Below are positions 26,399-35,726 of a DNA stretch of 64,000 nucleotides, one piece after another. Within the stretch, counting starts at the first letter, position 1; the number at the start of each line of letters is the position of its first letter. A program made the translations under genes and the position numbers. Source of the DNA: Pantoea agglomerans NBRC 102470 (GTDB lineage Bacteria > Pseudomonadota > Gammaproteobacteria > Enterobacterales > Enterobacteriaceae); contig NZ_BCZA01000006.1 in assembly GCF_001598475.1 (NCBI RefSeq), positions 186,001 to 250,000 of the forward strand. Reading direction: 5' to 3'. Below the pieces are notes generated by a model, which was given only the letters and a program-made list of their open reading frames with translations, did no database searches and was not told where the DNA came from.

Positions 26399-26422
26399 TT
26401 CCGCTATGAGCGAAAAGCGGAA
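26399..26422 (-). repeat. GTCCGCT hairpin, copy 3 (reverse type)
   Basis: Arms TTCCGCT and AGCGGAA around ATGAGCGAAA. The preceding bases (GACTGACGTCAGGCTAA) resemble those before the copy at 38967, so the repeat unit extends beyond the hairpin. Confidence 0.7.
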
Positions 26423-26482
26423 CATTAAAAATAATGACATTGTTCAGACCCCATATCCGCAGCTGACTAAAGTGAAAATAAA

Positions 26483-27088
26483 ATGAACAAAAGCAGTCTT
26501 AAAGCGTTTTCCCTGTTACGTGTTCTGACGTTGACGTGTGTGCCCATGTTTTTACTGGGTTGCGCCAGTGCACTTTGCCCTTTTGGCACCACTGAAGGCA
26601 CGGTACCGGACTTTAAAAATAGTTACTGGAGATCCACAGATAAAAAACCGGCTAAGACTAATGAACAAGTCCTGGAGGAATGCACCCATGCTGCCGATGC
26701 TGAGGAGCAACGCCTTTCGCAGATCTATCTGCAGATGTGTAAAACCGGACGTTTAACCGCAGAAAATCAACGATTTGCACAGAAATTACTCGGCAATCCA
26801 CTCTATTCTGGCCTGGAACCAGTAAAAGCCGTCCCCCAGCATCAATCAGATGATTCAGTTGAAGCTCAGCTGAAATGGTCGATGTCTTATAGCGATAATC
26901 CTCAGGAGTTCAAAGAAAATTGTGGCTCTTACATTGAAAATAACGCAGCGGAACGGTCCAGCACCATGCTGGGTTTACAGGCGGGCCGTTACAAAGAGCA
27001 GGTTTTTAAACAGTGCATGGCAGAAAACCATATGGCGCTCATTGTTCCAAGGACTGAATTCAGTCAATGCAAGTCGATAGGGTGGTAA
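26483..27088 (+). CDS. Predicted lipoprotein of unknown function
   Basis: A 201-residue protein with a hydrophobic signal and lipobox LLGC (Cys27), so probably lipid-anchored in the envelope. The mature part is soluble and rich in Cys (CTHA, QMCKTG, ENCGSY, KQCMAEN, SQCK) and helical in character. I recognise no family. It lies between the adhesin and another unknown envelope protein. The start has only a weak AAGTGAAAAT upstream. Confidence 0.7.
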   Translation: MNKSSLKAFSLLRVLTLTCVPMFLLGCASALCPFGTTEGTVPDFKNSYWRSTDKKPAKTNEQVLEECTHAADAEEQRLSQIYLQMCKTGRLTAENQRFAQKLLGNPLYSGLEPVKAVPQHQSDDSVEAQLKWSMSYSDNPQEFKENCGSYIENNAAERSSTMLGLQAGRYKEQVFKQCMAENHMALIVPRTEFSQCKSIGW

Positions 27089-27459
27089 GCAACCACAGGC
27101 CTGACCTCTATACCAGGCAAAATATAATGTGTCCGCTAAAACTCATCATCTATTTATGTCTGTAAACCGGGTTCATTAGCCGTGCCCAGCACACCGGAGT
27201 TTTTAAACCTGCGCCACCAGACAAGTAAGCATGGGAAGATGAGAAAATGATGACACTGAAGATTTACGCTCCGTACCCCAGAGAAACAGTGTTATGTGGG
27301 CAGATATAAAATTAAATGCGGGCTATGCTGCAGAATGCATGATCCCGGAAAAACATTAATTATGTTGAATAGCGTTCATGCCAGGCGGCGCGCTTGCCGT
27401 TTACCTTCGGTCTGCACTATCTGATGTGATACCAGGATAGCGGTTAAAGGGAATAACAC
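27089..27459. other. Intergenic, half-hairpin only
   Basis: About 370 bases. A single GTGTCCGCT half-arm occurs near 27129 without a matching partner, perhaps a decayed repeat. No gene seen. Confidence 0.4.
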
Positions 27460-28464
27460 ATGAAGTCAAACCATAGTATCTTTGTCAGGATAGGGTTAAT
27501 TACTGGAGTATTTCTGATTTTTATTTTCTTAAAATATATTTTCGATGTAAGTCGGCCAATGCAAAGTGATGTGCGTGGCAGGCCTGTCCTTAATGTCTGT
27601 AGCGAATCTGTTCATGGTAAATTTAACCAGAATGGTGAGAGAGATAACTTATTTCAGGTAAGTCAGCAATGTTCAAATGATATAAGGCCTGTTTTCAGTA
27701 ACTATGTATCCATTAAGAACAATATTTACTGGGTGAGTAAAATTAATTACGAACACTCTCCCTGCATTACTGGGACGGGCGATACTTCAGGTTTAATTTA
27801 TAACATCACTTCCTGGGGTTGCTTGACAGCAAAGCCCATGCAGGTCAATAAAATAGAAAAGCGCGATCTTTATTTAGTGGCTAAATACTCCTCTACGTTT
27901 CGACCGGTTGATTACGTTAAGACTACCCGGCCATACTGGCAATCGGAACAATTAGCCAGCTACGCGCAAGATGAATCGTCTGTATATTTCCGGAGCGAGA
28001 AGATAAAAGAGGTTAACCCGGAAGATTTCCAGGTTATTTTTCCATTTGGTAAGGATGATAAATGGCGTATTTACAATGTCTTCAAAAGTAATGGCTCAAC
28101 CTATGTCGGTGGCTATAATGTTGGTGATTTAGATCTGAGTAAATTTCATCTTCTTTCTGTTGTCTCCTGTCCGGAGCATGGGCTCACCAGATGCACGGGA
28201 TATAGCAATCCAGATACCTTTTTTCGTGCGGGAAACTGGGGGCGCGGAGTGATTGGTCACATCGGGAATGATGTCATCTTTTTACAGCCTGAAGTGATCA
28301 GTCGCTTTTCAAATATGGCTTCACCAGACATGTTTATGTTTGCGTCATCCGAGCGTATTTATCTGTATACTTACAGTAAATTTTACGAAGTGGTTGAAGA
28401 TGAGACAGGATTACAAAAGAAACTTGTCGAGATGGATAAACAGTATTTCGAGCAGAATCCATGA
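27460..28464 (+). CDS. DKNYY-like domain membrane-anchored protein
   Basis: A 334-residue protein with one N-terminal membrane helix (about residues 9-28) and a large outside domain. The segment YAQDESSVYFRSEKIKEVNP resembles the DKNYY repeat (aromatic residues followed by K-I), a motif of Gram-negative surface or periplasmic proteins with no known activity. Base composition is more AT-rich than the flanks, hinting at horizontal origin. The ribosome binding site is AAGGGA. Confidence 0.65.
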   Translation: MKSNHSIFVRIGLITGVFLIFIFLKYIFDVSRPMQSDVRGRPVLNVCSESVHGKFNQNGERDNLFQVSQQCSNDIRPVFSNYVSIKNNIYWVSKINYEHSPCITGTGDTSGLIYNITSWGCLTAKPMQVNKIEKRDLYLVAKYSSTFRPVDYVKTTRPYWQSEQLASYAQDESSVYFRSEKIKEVNPEDFQVIFPFGKDDKWRIYNVFKSNGSTYVGGYNVGDLDLSKFHLLSVVSCPEHGLTRCTGYSNPDTFFRAGNWGRGVIGHIGNDVIFLQPEVISRFSNMASPDMFMFASSERIYLYTYSKFYEVVEDETGLQKKLVEMDKQYFEQNP

Positions 28465-28683
28465 TTATCTGGCAGGCAAAATGTGATCACGTGTTGTCAC
28501 GTGAACATTATCTAATTAACATCCAGGTGAGTCTGTAATTAAAATTGCTCACATAGGGTTGGAAAACATGGGAATTCCGACACCCTGGACTCACCTGTTT
28601 CCATATGTCTGGTTGAAAAATGATACCATTAGTTCTTTTCATTAACGGTCCTGCTGCCCCGATCCTGATTGATATGATACGCA

Positions 28684-29097
28684 TCAATCCCAGTAAACCA
28701 GATAAGCAAGTGCGGCAGCTGAACAGAAGGCATAGGGGCTTAAAAGCAAAATATCCGAATAAGGCGTTTCACATATCCTGATAACAGGCCATGCCAGTAC
28801 AACCAGCCACATGAAGAGCGTAGAGCACACGATAAAAAAGCTCCCCTTCAGGGCAGCGTCAGGATAAAATCGCTTTGAAATCATCGCTAATGGCATGCCG
28901 ATTATCATTGAGCCCATCGTGGTGCCAATAATACTCACCATAACGATGAAAAAATAAGTAAAAATTAAACCCATTACGGGTGTACTGCTTTTTCCCAAGG
29001 AAAGATAGGTTAAAACCAGTAATGAACCCACGACACTACTAAATATTGCTGATATCACAGATATCCTAATCCAGTTGTCGTCAATAATGTTCGGCAT
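28684..29097 (-). CDS. Small polytopic membrane protein, unknown
   Basis: A 137-residue protein with four predicted membrane helices (about residues 12-33, 41-68, 84-104 and 115-134). The family is not recognised. It faces the DKNYY-like gene convergently; the gap contains an inverted CACGTG repeat (28490-28504) that could act as a weak bidirectional terminator. Confidence 0.6.
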   Translation of the reverse strand: MPNIIDDNWIRISVISAIFSSVVGSLLVLTYLSLGKSSTPVMGLIFTYFFIVMVSIIGTTMGSMIIGMPLAMISKRFYPDAALKGSFFIVCSTLFMWLVVLAWPVIRICETPYSDILLLSPYAFCSAAALAYLVYWD

Positions 29098-29285
29098 AAT
29101 TTTCTCTATGTCTGAGCAGCTATATTGATGCAGCTTACTCGCTTAAATTTTCGGCACGGGCTTGATCGCAAAACAGGCTTCCGGCACAGCATCCTTTTGC
29201 TGACCTGTGACGGGCATCCGGCAATAAGGACATTAAGGCCGCCTGTCAGGGTATTTAGCGCCAGGCCAGTGAGCGTCTCGCATCC

Positions 29286-29828
29286 TTAAGGCTGAATCGC
29301 TTTACCCTGCTCATCAAGCAGATCCGTCAGGAGAGCCGTTCCATCGCTTCCCACCCGAAATGCCCCGTAACGCGCCTGGGCGAATCTGTCGGCATGACCT
29401 TCCTGAAAGAAATAAGCGTTAGTACCGACGGTCAGCGAGCCATAATGTTGATGGTATTTTACCCGTAGCTGATTCGGCTGCAGAGGTTCACCCTGATCAA
29501 AACGGGCCTGAGTCGCATGACGCTGCGCATCGAGGTCAACAATCAGGGTTCCGCTGGTGGGCAGGCATGACGCTGACAGGGTCGCGCCACAGGACTCAGC
29601 CTGTTGATACAACGTCAGTTCCAGTGGGCGGGTGAGGGCATAATTCAGCGCCATGTAATCACCCTGCATCAGGGATCGCGGGTCAACCGGGGCAAGAGGT
29701 AAAATCATGACCGCGCCTTGCTTCAGCAACTGCTCTTTTTGCCAGATACTGACATTGACGGCTATCAGCGCCAGCGCTATCACAGCGCCAGCCAGCCATC
29801 GGCTCTGTTTATGCATTTTCACTGGCAC
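29286..29828 (-). CDS. GDYXXLXY domain membrane protein
   Basis: A 180-residue protein with an N-terminal helix and the namesake motif GDYMALNYAL near residue 56, then a beta-rich periplasmic part ending in GTALLTDLLDEQGKAI. This family is usually encoded beside DUF2157/DUF4401 proteins, and here its start overlaps the end of such a gene by 20 bases. The pair probably forms a membrane complex of unknown function. Confidence 0.85.
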   Translation of the reverse strand: MPVKMHKQSRWLAGAVIALALIAVNVSIWQKEQLLKQGAVMILPLAPVDPRSLMQGDYMALNYALTRPLELTLYQQAESCGATLSASCLPTSGTLIVDLDAQRHATQARFDQGEPLQPNQLRVKYHQHYGSLTVGTNAYFFQEGHADRFAQARYGAFRVGSDGTALLTDLLDEQGKAIQP

Positions 29829-32016
29829 CTCCGATTTGTGCAGGTAATACTTTTTTGACTCCCCATGCCAGCCCCAGTAAAACCAGACCGCTGACCAGCA
29901 GCAGCAGGGATTTCTGCAGCAGAATTACCTCCAGGAAGTAATACCAGCCAATGACATACAGCACCATGAAACCGCCACTCATCACCAGCAACCCCAGACT
30001 TCCCTGATAACGTGCCATCAGAATTAACCACAATCCCAGCCCTATACCTGGTGCATAGAGGGCGGCAGCCCCGCAGATAAGTGCAGCGGGCAGCGTGATA
30101 ATCGAAAACAGCGGCTGGTTGTGCCTTTTCTGACTGAGCGCACTCAGCACTAAGCCAGCCGCGATCCCTGTACCAGTCGCAGACTGAAGCGTGGAAAATT
30201 GCGATGCTGACCAGAGGAAATCCGTGAGATACGCCGCGTTTATCCCAAGGAAACTCAGCAACATCAGACCACACGGGATGCCATACAGCAGAGGATGTAC
30301 CGCGTCAGCATACGGCCCTGCCTGTAACCTCAACTGATGACTGACAGTCCACATCCACAAAAATATAACCGCCGCCACCAGTACGGACACAGCAAGTCGC
30401 GCAGCCATCGGAGACAGGCAGATCCGGGCCAGAGAGTAGCCCGCCAGCACCAGGAAAAAGGTCAGGGCAGTGATGGCCATAAACCGATAAGTGCGGTCGG
30501 GGATCGCCATCGCCATTGCGGCCAGGATCGGCAAGGCAGTCAGTGAACTCAGCATAATAAAGCTGACGTCATTGCTCTGAATTTGCAGCAGAACACCGGT
30601 TATCAGCCCGCACGTTGCCGCAATCGCCCATGCCAGCCCGAGGTGATGTTTACCGTCACGCTGACTGCTTAACAGGCCACGTGCAATGGCGGCAAGCAGC
30701 AGCGAAGGAATAATAAGGGTGGCAGCATTCGGGTCTTCCAGCAGATCAGTGGCATAGAGCATCAGTATCATCAGTAACAGAATGATGATCGCTGCCACCC
30801 AGCCTCCGACGCTTAGCGCCAGCCTCAGATACCAGGGCAGGTCGGATGCGTGACCGCGCTGCTTAATTTCCTCAACCTGCGAGGCGCTCAGCAAACCCTG
30901 CTGACGCAAAGTGTCTGTCAGTAAGGTCAGCCTGGCCGGAGCCAGATCGATTGGCCCCTTTTCAACCAGTTTGCGTTGCCATTTCAGCAGAATTGAACCA
31001 TTTACCGCCACCCAGAATGCCATCAGGATGCCGGTTAAAAACAGATCACCCGTATCGTAGGCTAAAAGAAATAACTGCATAATTAGCGCACAGCCAACAA
31101 TGGTCAGGCTGGCGATGCCCAGCGTCAGCATGCAGAGATCCGGATAGCGGTAACGGTACAGGTAATAACCTGCCAGCAGGGTGATCACCCAACCGCCCGT
31201 GATATAAGGAAGGTGGTCACCGCCGGCCCAGTCAGAGAGGTTCCCGGCCACAATGGCGGTCAGCTGAAGCAGTAAAAATCCCGCCATGATTCGCGAGAAC
31301 CAGCGGCTTGCCAGCCAGCTCTCGGGCTGATGCGTTATCGCGCGCCACGCCAGCGCTTCCCTGACAATCAGGCAGGCTGCCAGCAACGCCAGATATGCGT
31401 AGAGCACAGTGGTCGGGAGCCTGGCTAAACTGTCAGACGCGGCGAGATCCAGCAGTGATGACGGCAGGGTGTTGTAATAGAGCTGGAACGCCAGATTAGC
31501 GACCAGCCAGCTGCAAAACCACAGGCTGTTTTGCCGTGTAATCAGCGCCAGCGGCAGAAGAACGTATAACCAGGCCCGGAATAGCTCCCAGCTGTCAGCA
31601 CCGGTCTGATAAATCTGTCCATACAGCGCAAAAAGGGCACCGAAGCTTAGCCCTGTCGCCAGTAATGCGTTGCGTGCCAGCGTGCTGTACCAGCGCCACC
31701 AGACAACCACCGCCAGCGCGACGATCAACAGCTCGGCCAGGGCAAATTTCGCCATTTTCGGCAGCCAGGCCCAGTTCCAGGCAATAAAGAACACCGCTCC
31801 GGCAACCAGAGACAGTAATCCCAGACAGGAAAGAACCGGGATAAGAAACTGACGCCACTGAGCATCGGACGGTCTGATTCCACAGAAAGCAAAGATACGC
31901 TGGCAGGTCTCCGGGGTCAGGCTTCCTCCTTTCAGCAGGCGTGCGATCTGGCGACAAAGATACTCTGCCGTCCGTGACGGCATCCCGGTGATGCCATCGG
32001 GTGCAAGCTCCCTCAT
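29809..32016 (-). CDS. DUF2157/DUF4401 polytopic membrane protein
   Basis: A 735-residue inner-membrane protein. A short cytosolic N-terminus is followed by about 20 helices in two blocks: DUF2157 at the N-terminal side and DUF4401 at the C-terminal side, joined by a soluble loop (about residues 345-385, with LTDTLRQQGLLSASQVEEI). It is translationally coupled to the GDYXXLXY gene. GGGAAAG precedes the ATG. Function is unknown; the family is widespread in Proteobacteria. Confidence 0.88.
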   Translation of the reverse strand: MRELAPDGITGMPSRTAEYLCRQIARLLKGGSLTPETCQRIFAFCGIRPSDAQWRQFLIPVLSCLGLLSLVAGAVFFIAWNWAWLPKMAKFALAELLIVALAVVVWWRWYSTLARNALLATGLSFGALFALYGQIYQTGADSWELFRAWLYVLLPLALITRQNSLWFCSWLVANLAFQLYYNTLPSSLLDLAASDSLARLPTTVLYAYLALLAACLIVREALAWRAITHQPESWLASRWFSRIMAGFLLLQLTAIVAGNLSDWAGGDHLPYITGGWVITLLAGYYLYRYRYPDLCMLTLGIASLTIVGCALIMQLFLLAYDTGDLFLTGILMAFWVAVNGSILLKWQRKLVEKGPIDLAPARLTLLTDTLRQQGLLSASQVEEIKQRGHASDLPWYLRLALSVGGWVAAIIILLLMILMLYATDLLEDPNAATLIIPSLLLAAIARGLLSSQRDGKHHLGLAWAIAATCGLITGVLLQIQSNDVSFIMLSSLTALPILAAMAMAIPDRTYRFMAITALTFFLVLAGYSLARICLSPMAARLAVSVLVAAVIFLWMWTVSHQLRLQAGPYADAVHPLLYGIPCGLMLLSFLGINAAYLTDFLWSASQFSTLQSATGTGIAAGLVLSALSQKRHNQPLFSIITLPAALICGAAALYAPGIGLGLWLILMARYQGSLGLLVMSGGFMVLYVIGWYYFLEVILLQKSLLLLVSGLVLLGLAWGVKKVLPAQIGGASENA

Positions 32017-32257
32017 TCTTTCCCTGCCTCTGTTAGCGGTATGACTTTGATGATGAAGTTAACGGCTGTTCTTCCCTGCGATCAATCCGCGTGTCGGTCA
32101 GTGACGCTCTGCTGAGCGGCCGATAATTTTGCTGAACAAATGTAAACATCTTTTCCAGGATATAACAGCGTAAATCAAAGGCGAGGGGGGAACTCTGCGC
32201 AATCTGCCGCATTATTGTGATCAAATGGTGTCGCGGCCGTATATGGGCTGCGTGAAC

Positions 32258-32350
32258 ATGACATCCGCCCCCGACGAACGCGATCCCCGCAGGCAGGCTT
32301 TACTGCTGTACTCTCAGAGGTACCGCATCACCCGCATTGCTGAAAGGTAA
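32258..32350 (+). pseudogene. Phage P2-type terminase ATPase subunit, N-terminal fragment
   Basis: A 30-codon piece whose product (DERDPRRQALLLYSQRYRIT) resembles the start of the gpP-type large terminase subunit of P2-like phages (DPRR-A--LYWQGY--A-IA). The frame stops right after RIAER. The following bases continue in another frame as unrelated coding-like sequence, so this is a deletion scar of a prophage. The call rests on one short segment. Confidence 0.5.
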
Positions 32351-32698
32351 GAAGCGTAAAGATTATCGGGTGACCGAGCAGGGGACGCTTACGGTTGATG
32401 ATAAGTTGATTGCCACGACTATTGGCCAGAAGCCGCTAAAGAAACCGCAGTCGGACAGCAAATTGTGGATTGTTAGCTGCCTGAACCGCTGAAATAAACG
32501 ATTTCCTGAACCGAGGTTTCACCCCTTTATCGCAGGTGATGATGAGACACGGCGTAATACTTTTACCCTGGCCCGTCGCGCATTGATTCAAAAGGGTGAG
32601 TTCCTGAGTGGAAAAGCACATACGCTATCGGGCACCGCGCCGCATTGGGCGCGCGTGCAGAAAACTGCCCATTCGCTGAATCGGATTGCGGGCAGTTG
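32351..32698. other. Scrambled, possibly phage-derived sequence
   Basis: Two coding-like but broken stretches follow the terminase fragment: one ending at a TGA near 32492, and one from about 32545 running into the antisense of the TetR gene. Neither has a start or a recognisable family. Probably remains of the same insertion. Confidence 0.35.
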
Positions 32699-33262
32699 CT
32701 ATGCTGGCAGAGGTCCAAAGGCGCGGTATGAATCCACCAGTGAATCAAAAAGCGAGATATCTGAGCGACTTCTGGCAATAAGCTGGGCACCAGCAATGGC
32801 CGTGAAAATTGCACGTGCTCTGGATTCACTCTCACCTGAATCGCACACCTTCGCAGCCACCAGAAGTCTGTTCAGCCATGCAATGTTTACATCAGCAAAC
32901 TTCTGTATTTCTGCATTCATTTCAAGAGGTAAGGTCTCTTTTTCAGCGCCCATGAAACTGCCCAGGCAGAGACGATTTTCGGCCTCAAGTGATCTTCGGA
33001 AGATTTCAGGAAAGCGACGCAGCGCGTCAATGGGTGACGGGCTTTCTGATTCGATCATCTCGAGTGCGAGCGCACCGTCCTCCCAATATCGTCTGGCAAC
33101 GGCAATACCCAGCTCGGCTTTGCCTGGAAAATAGTAGTAAATACTCGCCGCTTTGATACCCACATCCTGCGCGAGGTCGCGGAAATTCAAACCGTTATAG
33201 CCCTGAGATTGGGCAATTTTCCTGGCCGCCTGCAAAATGGCTTCCCTGGTGTTGACGCTCAT
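32699..33262 (-). CDS. TetR/AcrR family regulator (module 2)
   Basis: A 187-residue repressor with helix-turn-helix LNFRDLAQDVGIKAASIYYYF. It is the paralogue of the TetR at 10667-11236 along its whole length (shared REAIL, GYNG-NFR, GIK-ASIYY, RYW, NRLCL-SFM and AGAQLIAR). Here it lies 250 bases downstream of a GST in the same orientation rather than divergent. The ribosome binding site is AAAGG. Confidence 0.9.
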   Translation of the reverse strand: MSVNTREAILQAARKIAQSQGYNGLNFRDLAQDVGIKAASIYYYFPGKAELGIAVARRYWEDGALALEMIESESPSPIDALRRFPEIFRRSLEAENRLCLGSFMGAEKETLPLEMNAEIQKFADVNIAWLNRLLVAAKVCDSGESESRARAIFTAIAGAQLIARSRSDISLFDSLVDSYRAFGPLPA

Positions 33263-33512
33263 CTTGATGCCTTTGGTATTGGGATGATCTCTTAAATAGA
33301 GAATGCTAATTTACAGCAAACGCTTACCGGGTGACAGGGTGATTGCCATGGAAAACAGTAAGTTCAATGCATCCAGGGTGCTCAGGCAGACGTAATTCCA
33401 TCATGGTTTAGCAAGTAACATCAACAGCCGACGCAATCATAAGCACTCTGGTCACCGGGAAAGTCAGTAGATAACGAACCCGGCGTACCGGAGTTTACAT
33501 TGAGTGGCGCTA

Positions 33513-34214
33513 TTACCGGGCTGGCGAATCCAGCTCGGGAATGCCGCTGTTGCGATCGGCGTAGGCCGCCTGGAAGGCAGGACGTTTTGTCCAGCGCTGC
33601 CAGTACGCATCTAAGAACTCAAAACGCTCGTCCAGTGGAGTGGCATTGACCGGGAATTTCGAGAAGGCGATCGCGGTCGCCAGAGTAATATCCGAGAAGG
33701 TCGGCGCATCGCCGCCGAGCAGCCATTCGCGGCCGTCTGACAGATGGCGATTAACCAGCGCGGCGTGAGCCAAAGCTTCTTTACGGCAGTGTTCACCCCA
33801 GGCCTCATTTTTGGTCAATTCCAGCTTAAAGCCGAGGCCGGTGTGCAACACGTGGAACGCTGTAACGATGCGGTACAGGATATGCACCCACACCCGGTTA
33901 TCCCACATATTATCCAGACCCTGTTCCAGTGCGGTTTCTCCCATAATCTTGCGGCCCGGATACTCCTGATCAAGATAGCGAACGATGGCAGCCGTTTCAG
34001 AAATATAACTCCCGTCAGCCAGTTCAAGGGTAGGCGTTTCGCCCCACGGATTCATATTTAAATGTCGCCAGCCACGCTGCTCTCCTCCAGGAGACATGTC
34101 ATAGATTGTCTCGGCAAACTGGTCAGCGATGCCCTTTTCATGCATGAAAAGCCGCAGGCGCTGTGGATTAGGAAAGGCCGAAGGTGATGTAAAAAGCTGA
34201 AGTTTAGCAGTCAT
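33513..34214 (-). CDS. Glutathione S-transferase family protein (module 2)
   Basis: A GST of about 233 residues. The thioredoxin-like domain has PNPQRLRLFMHEKGI and the glutathione site GETPTLELADGSYISETAAIVRYL; the C-terminal helical domain has the SDITLATAIAFSKF capping segment. The start is Met at 34214 because GTAGGA lies upstream; an upstream extension to 34289 would cover the operator-like palindromes. The TGLG--LEL--N--WG stretch is shared with the GST at 9805-10530, supporting a duplicated GST/TetR module. Confidence 0.88.
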   Translation of the reverse strand: MTAKLQLFTSPSAFPNPQRLRLFMHEKGIADQFAETIYDMSPGGEQRGWRHLNMNPWGETPTLELADGSYISETAAIVRYLDQEYPGRKIMGETALEQGLDNMWDNRVWVHILYRIVTAFHVLHTGLGFKLELTKNEAWGEHCRKEALAHAALVNRHLSDGREWLLGGDAPTFSDITLATAIAFSKFPVNATPLDERFEFLDAYWQRWTKRPAFQAAYADRNSGIPELDSPAR

Positions 34215-34245
34215 GGTCGATCCTACAGGTTGATGGTTGGGGTAT

Positions 34246-34317
34246 CTAACTAACGTTAGGTAGGCAAACATTAGCGGGCAAATCAACACACGTCAACACC
34301 GGTCTAACACTTGTTAG
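34246..34317. promoter_or_regulatory. Putative operators upstream of GST module 2
   Basis: Two palindromes: CTAACTAACGTTAGGTAG at 34246-34263 (symmetric at 16 of 18) and CTAACACTTGTTAG at 34304-34317 (six-base perfect arms). Both carry a CTAAC half-site, compared with CTACC at the module 1 operators, consistent with paralogous repressors with shifted specificity. Confidence 0.6.
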
Positions 34318-34620
34318 GTTAATTTTTCGGTGATCTTCATGCTTGATACGATATTTCAGCGGAGGCATAGCTGAAGGAGGGGGACAATGACGCCCGAGGG
34401 TTGAAAAATGCAAATGAGTGGAGAGGCTCGATTCAAACGGTTTTTCAGGTGAGTTGCATTTTTGCAATTAATGTCGACTGGTTGCCATTCGGGCTGCTGG
34501 CCAACAGGAAGAGCCGGCTGATAGTCCGGAAGCGCAAGGGCCACGGGGTGAGGTAGTAGCGGTTAGATCAGCCCATGAAGCCGACTGGTGTCGGCATCAT
34601 CACTGGTCACAAAAATGAGC

Positions 34621-34644
34621 GGCCGCTGTGAGCGAGGAGCGGAC
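34621..34644 (-). repeat. GTCCGCT hairpin, copy 4 (reverse type)
   Basis: Arms GGCCGCT and AGCGGAC around GTGAGCGAGG, with one arm mismatch. It lies in the 496-base gap between the GST operators and the next gene, which otherwise shows no gene. Confidence 0.65.
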
Positions 34645-34710
34645 GTTCTCAACTCCAATAGCTACATGACTAAAATTGAGTTGTCTTGATCAACGGAGTG
34701 CCGATCATAG

Positions 34711-35100
34711 TCACTTTAGCTGGTTCAAAGGATAAGAGTTAGTAGTACTTGAACCGTCACTGTAGAGTTCGGTAATAATAATCTTTTTACCATTAATAGC
34801 ATATTTGACCGTACTGTCTGCAGGATCATCCCGCCAGCGACCGGTGCTCTCAGGATTGTTAGATGCCCACATAACTTGATCACCTATAAGTTTGCACTTA
34901 ATTGCCCAACGGGTGCCATCGTCCTGCCGGATATAATGGACATAGGCAACACCTGATTCGACTTTATCCAACTGCATGATCTTATGGTCACGGCCAAACA
35001 TTGCAGCAGAAGCAGCTTTGCAAGCCTGACCAACTGTGACTTCAGAAGCCTGTGCTGGCGCAATAAAAACCAGCGAGATAAGAAGTAAGATTTTGTTCAT
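34711..35100 (-). CDS. Small exported protein, unknown
   Basis: About 129 residues. A signal peptide (MNKILLLISLVFIAPAQA-SE) is followed by a small periplasmic domain with two Cys (Cys near QACKAA and IKCKL) and aromatic-rich beta strands. It resembles enterobacterial single-domain periplasmic proteins without assigned function. ATG 35100 is preferred over an upstream TTG at 35109. Confidence 0.7.
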   Translation of the reverse strand: MNKILLLISLVFIAPAQASEVTVGQACKAASAAMFGRDHKIMQLDKVESGVAYVHYIRQDDGTRWAIKCKLIGDQVMWASNNPESTGRWRDDPADSTVKYAINGKKIIITELYSDGSSTTNSYPLNQLK

Positions 35101-35355
35101 ATTGTTCAATCCATGTATTTACAGAAATAATGGTAATTGTATATTTCGGCAATCTAAAGCGTTTCTTGACAAGAATTTAGCGTTGCGTTGACAGGACTGA
35201 TCAACTTAGTCCCTGTGTAATCTCAAATTCTGTCTGAGTATAAGCTTTATTCTTGTTGTGCAGCCTAAGCATGATTAGCAATCCTATAGTGCTAAATGCT
35301 CATATCAATGGAATCATCTGTTCCCCGTTGAACAACACAGATTGTTGTTAGCCAC

Positions 35356-35420
35356 GTCCGCTTCTGGCACAAAGCGGACATCTGCATCAGGCAATATCCG
35401 CAAAGAGCAAAGACCGGACG
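35356..35420 (+). repeat. Hairpin pair, copy 5 (forward type plus degraded partner)
   Basis: A perfect first hairpin (35356-35379: arms GTCCGCTT and AAGCGGAC, loop around CTGGCAC) is followed by a degraded second one (CCGCAAAGAGCAAAGACCGG) ending at 35420. Same layout as 39430-39496. It sits just after the 3' end of a DUF6434 gene, in a gap with no gene. Confidence 0.75.
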
Positions 35421-35428
35421 TTCCTGCC

Positions 35429-35638
35429 CTAAAGTTGATGTCTGCGTTTCCACTCATCAACCACATCGCCCAGATTTTTTGGTACGTCATTTCGTATCCA
35501 GGCCATAAACTCGCGATCAAACCGGAAATCTGGACCGCACTCATTCACCATGAAACGGCGAACGTTTTGTGTGTTTTTGTAGTCTTTATCCACGATTGTA
35601 AAACGTGTTAATGAAGAACTATGCCAGTCGATATTCAT
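35429..35638 (-). CDS. DUF6434 family small protein, copy A
   Basis: A 69-residue, charged, single-domain protein (DWHSSSLTR, YKNTQNVRRFM, KNLGDVVDEWKRR). DUF6434 is often found next to or fused to a SAP DNA-binding domain and may itself bind nucleic acid, but no experimental role is known to me. It is a close paralogue of 40586-40795 (52 of 69 residues identical by hand alignment). The strong ribosome binding site is CAGGAG. Confidence 0.85.
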   Translation of the reverse strand: MNIDWHSSSLTRFTIVDKDYKNTQNVRRFMVNECGPDFRFDREFMAWIRNDVPKNLGDVVDEWKRRHQL

Positions 35639-35699
35639 TTGTTGGCTCCTGTTTTAAACAAACGAAAGCAGCGTTCGAATTTAACACGCTGACTTTGAA

Positions 35700-35726
35700 G
35701 TTCCCGCTTCTGGCACAAAGTGGAAC
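35700..35726 (+). repeat. Hairpin, copy 6 (forward type)
   Basis: Arms GTTCCCGCTT and AAAGTGGAAC around CTGGCAC. Compensating changes in both arms (TTCC/GGAA) keep the stem, which argues that the fold rather than the primary sequence is maintained. Confidence 0.65.

Noticed and set aside
35314..35544. Frames encoding VRFVPEADV-like peptides (also at 44093-44311)
   Set aside because: These peptides are simply translations of the hairpin repeat, so they are repeat artefacts rather than genes.
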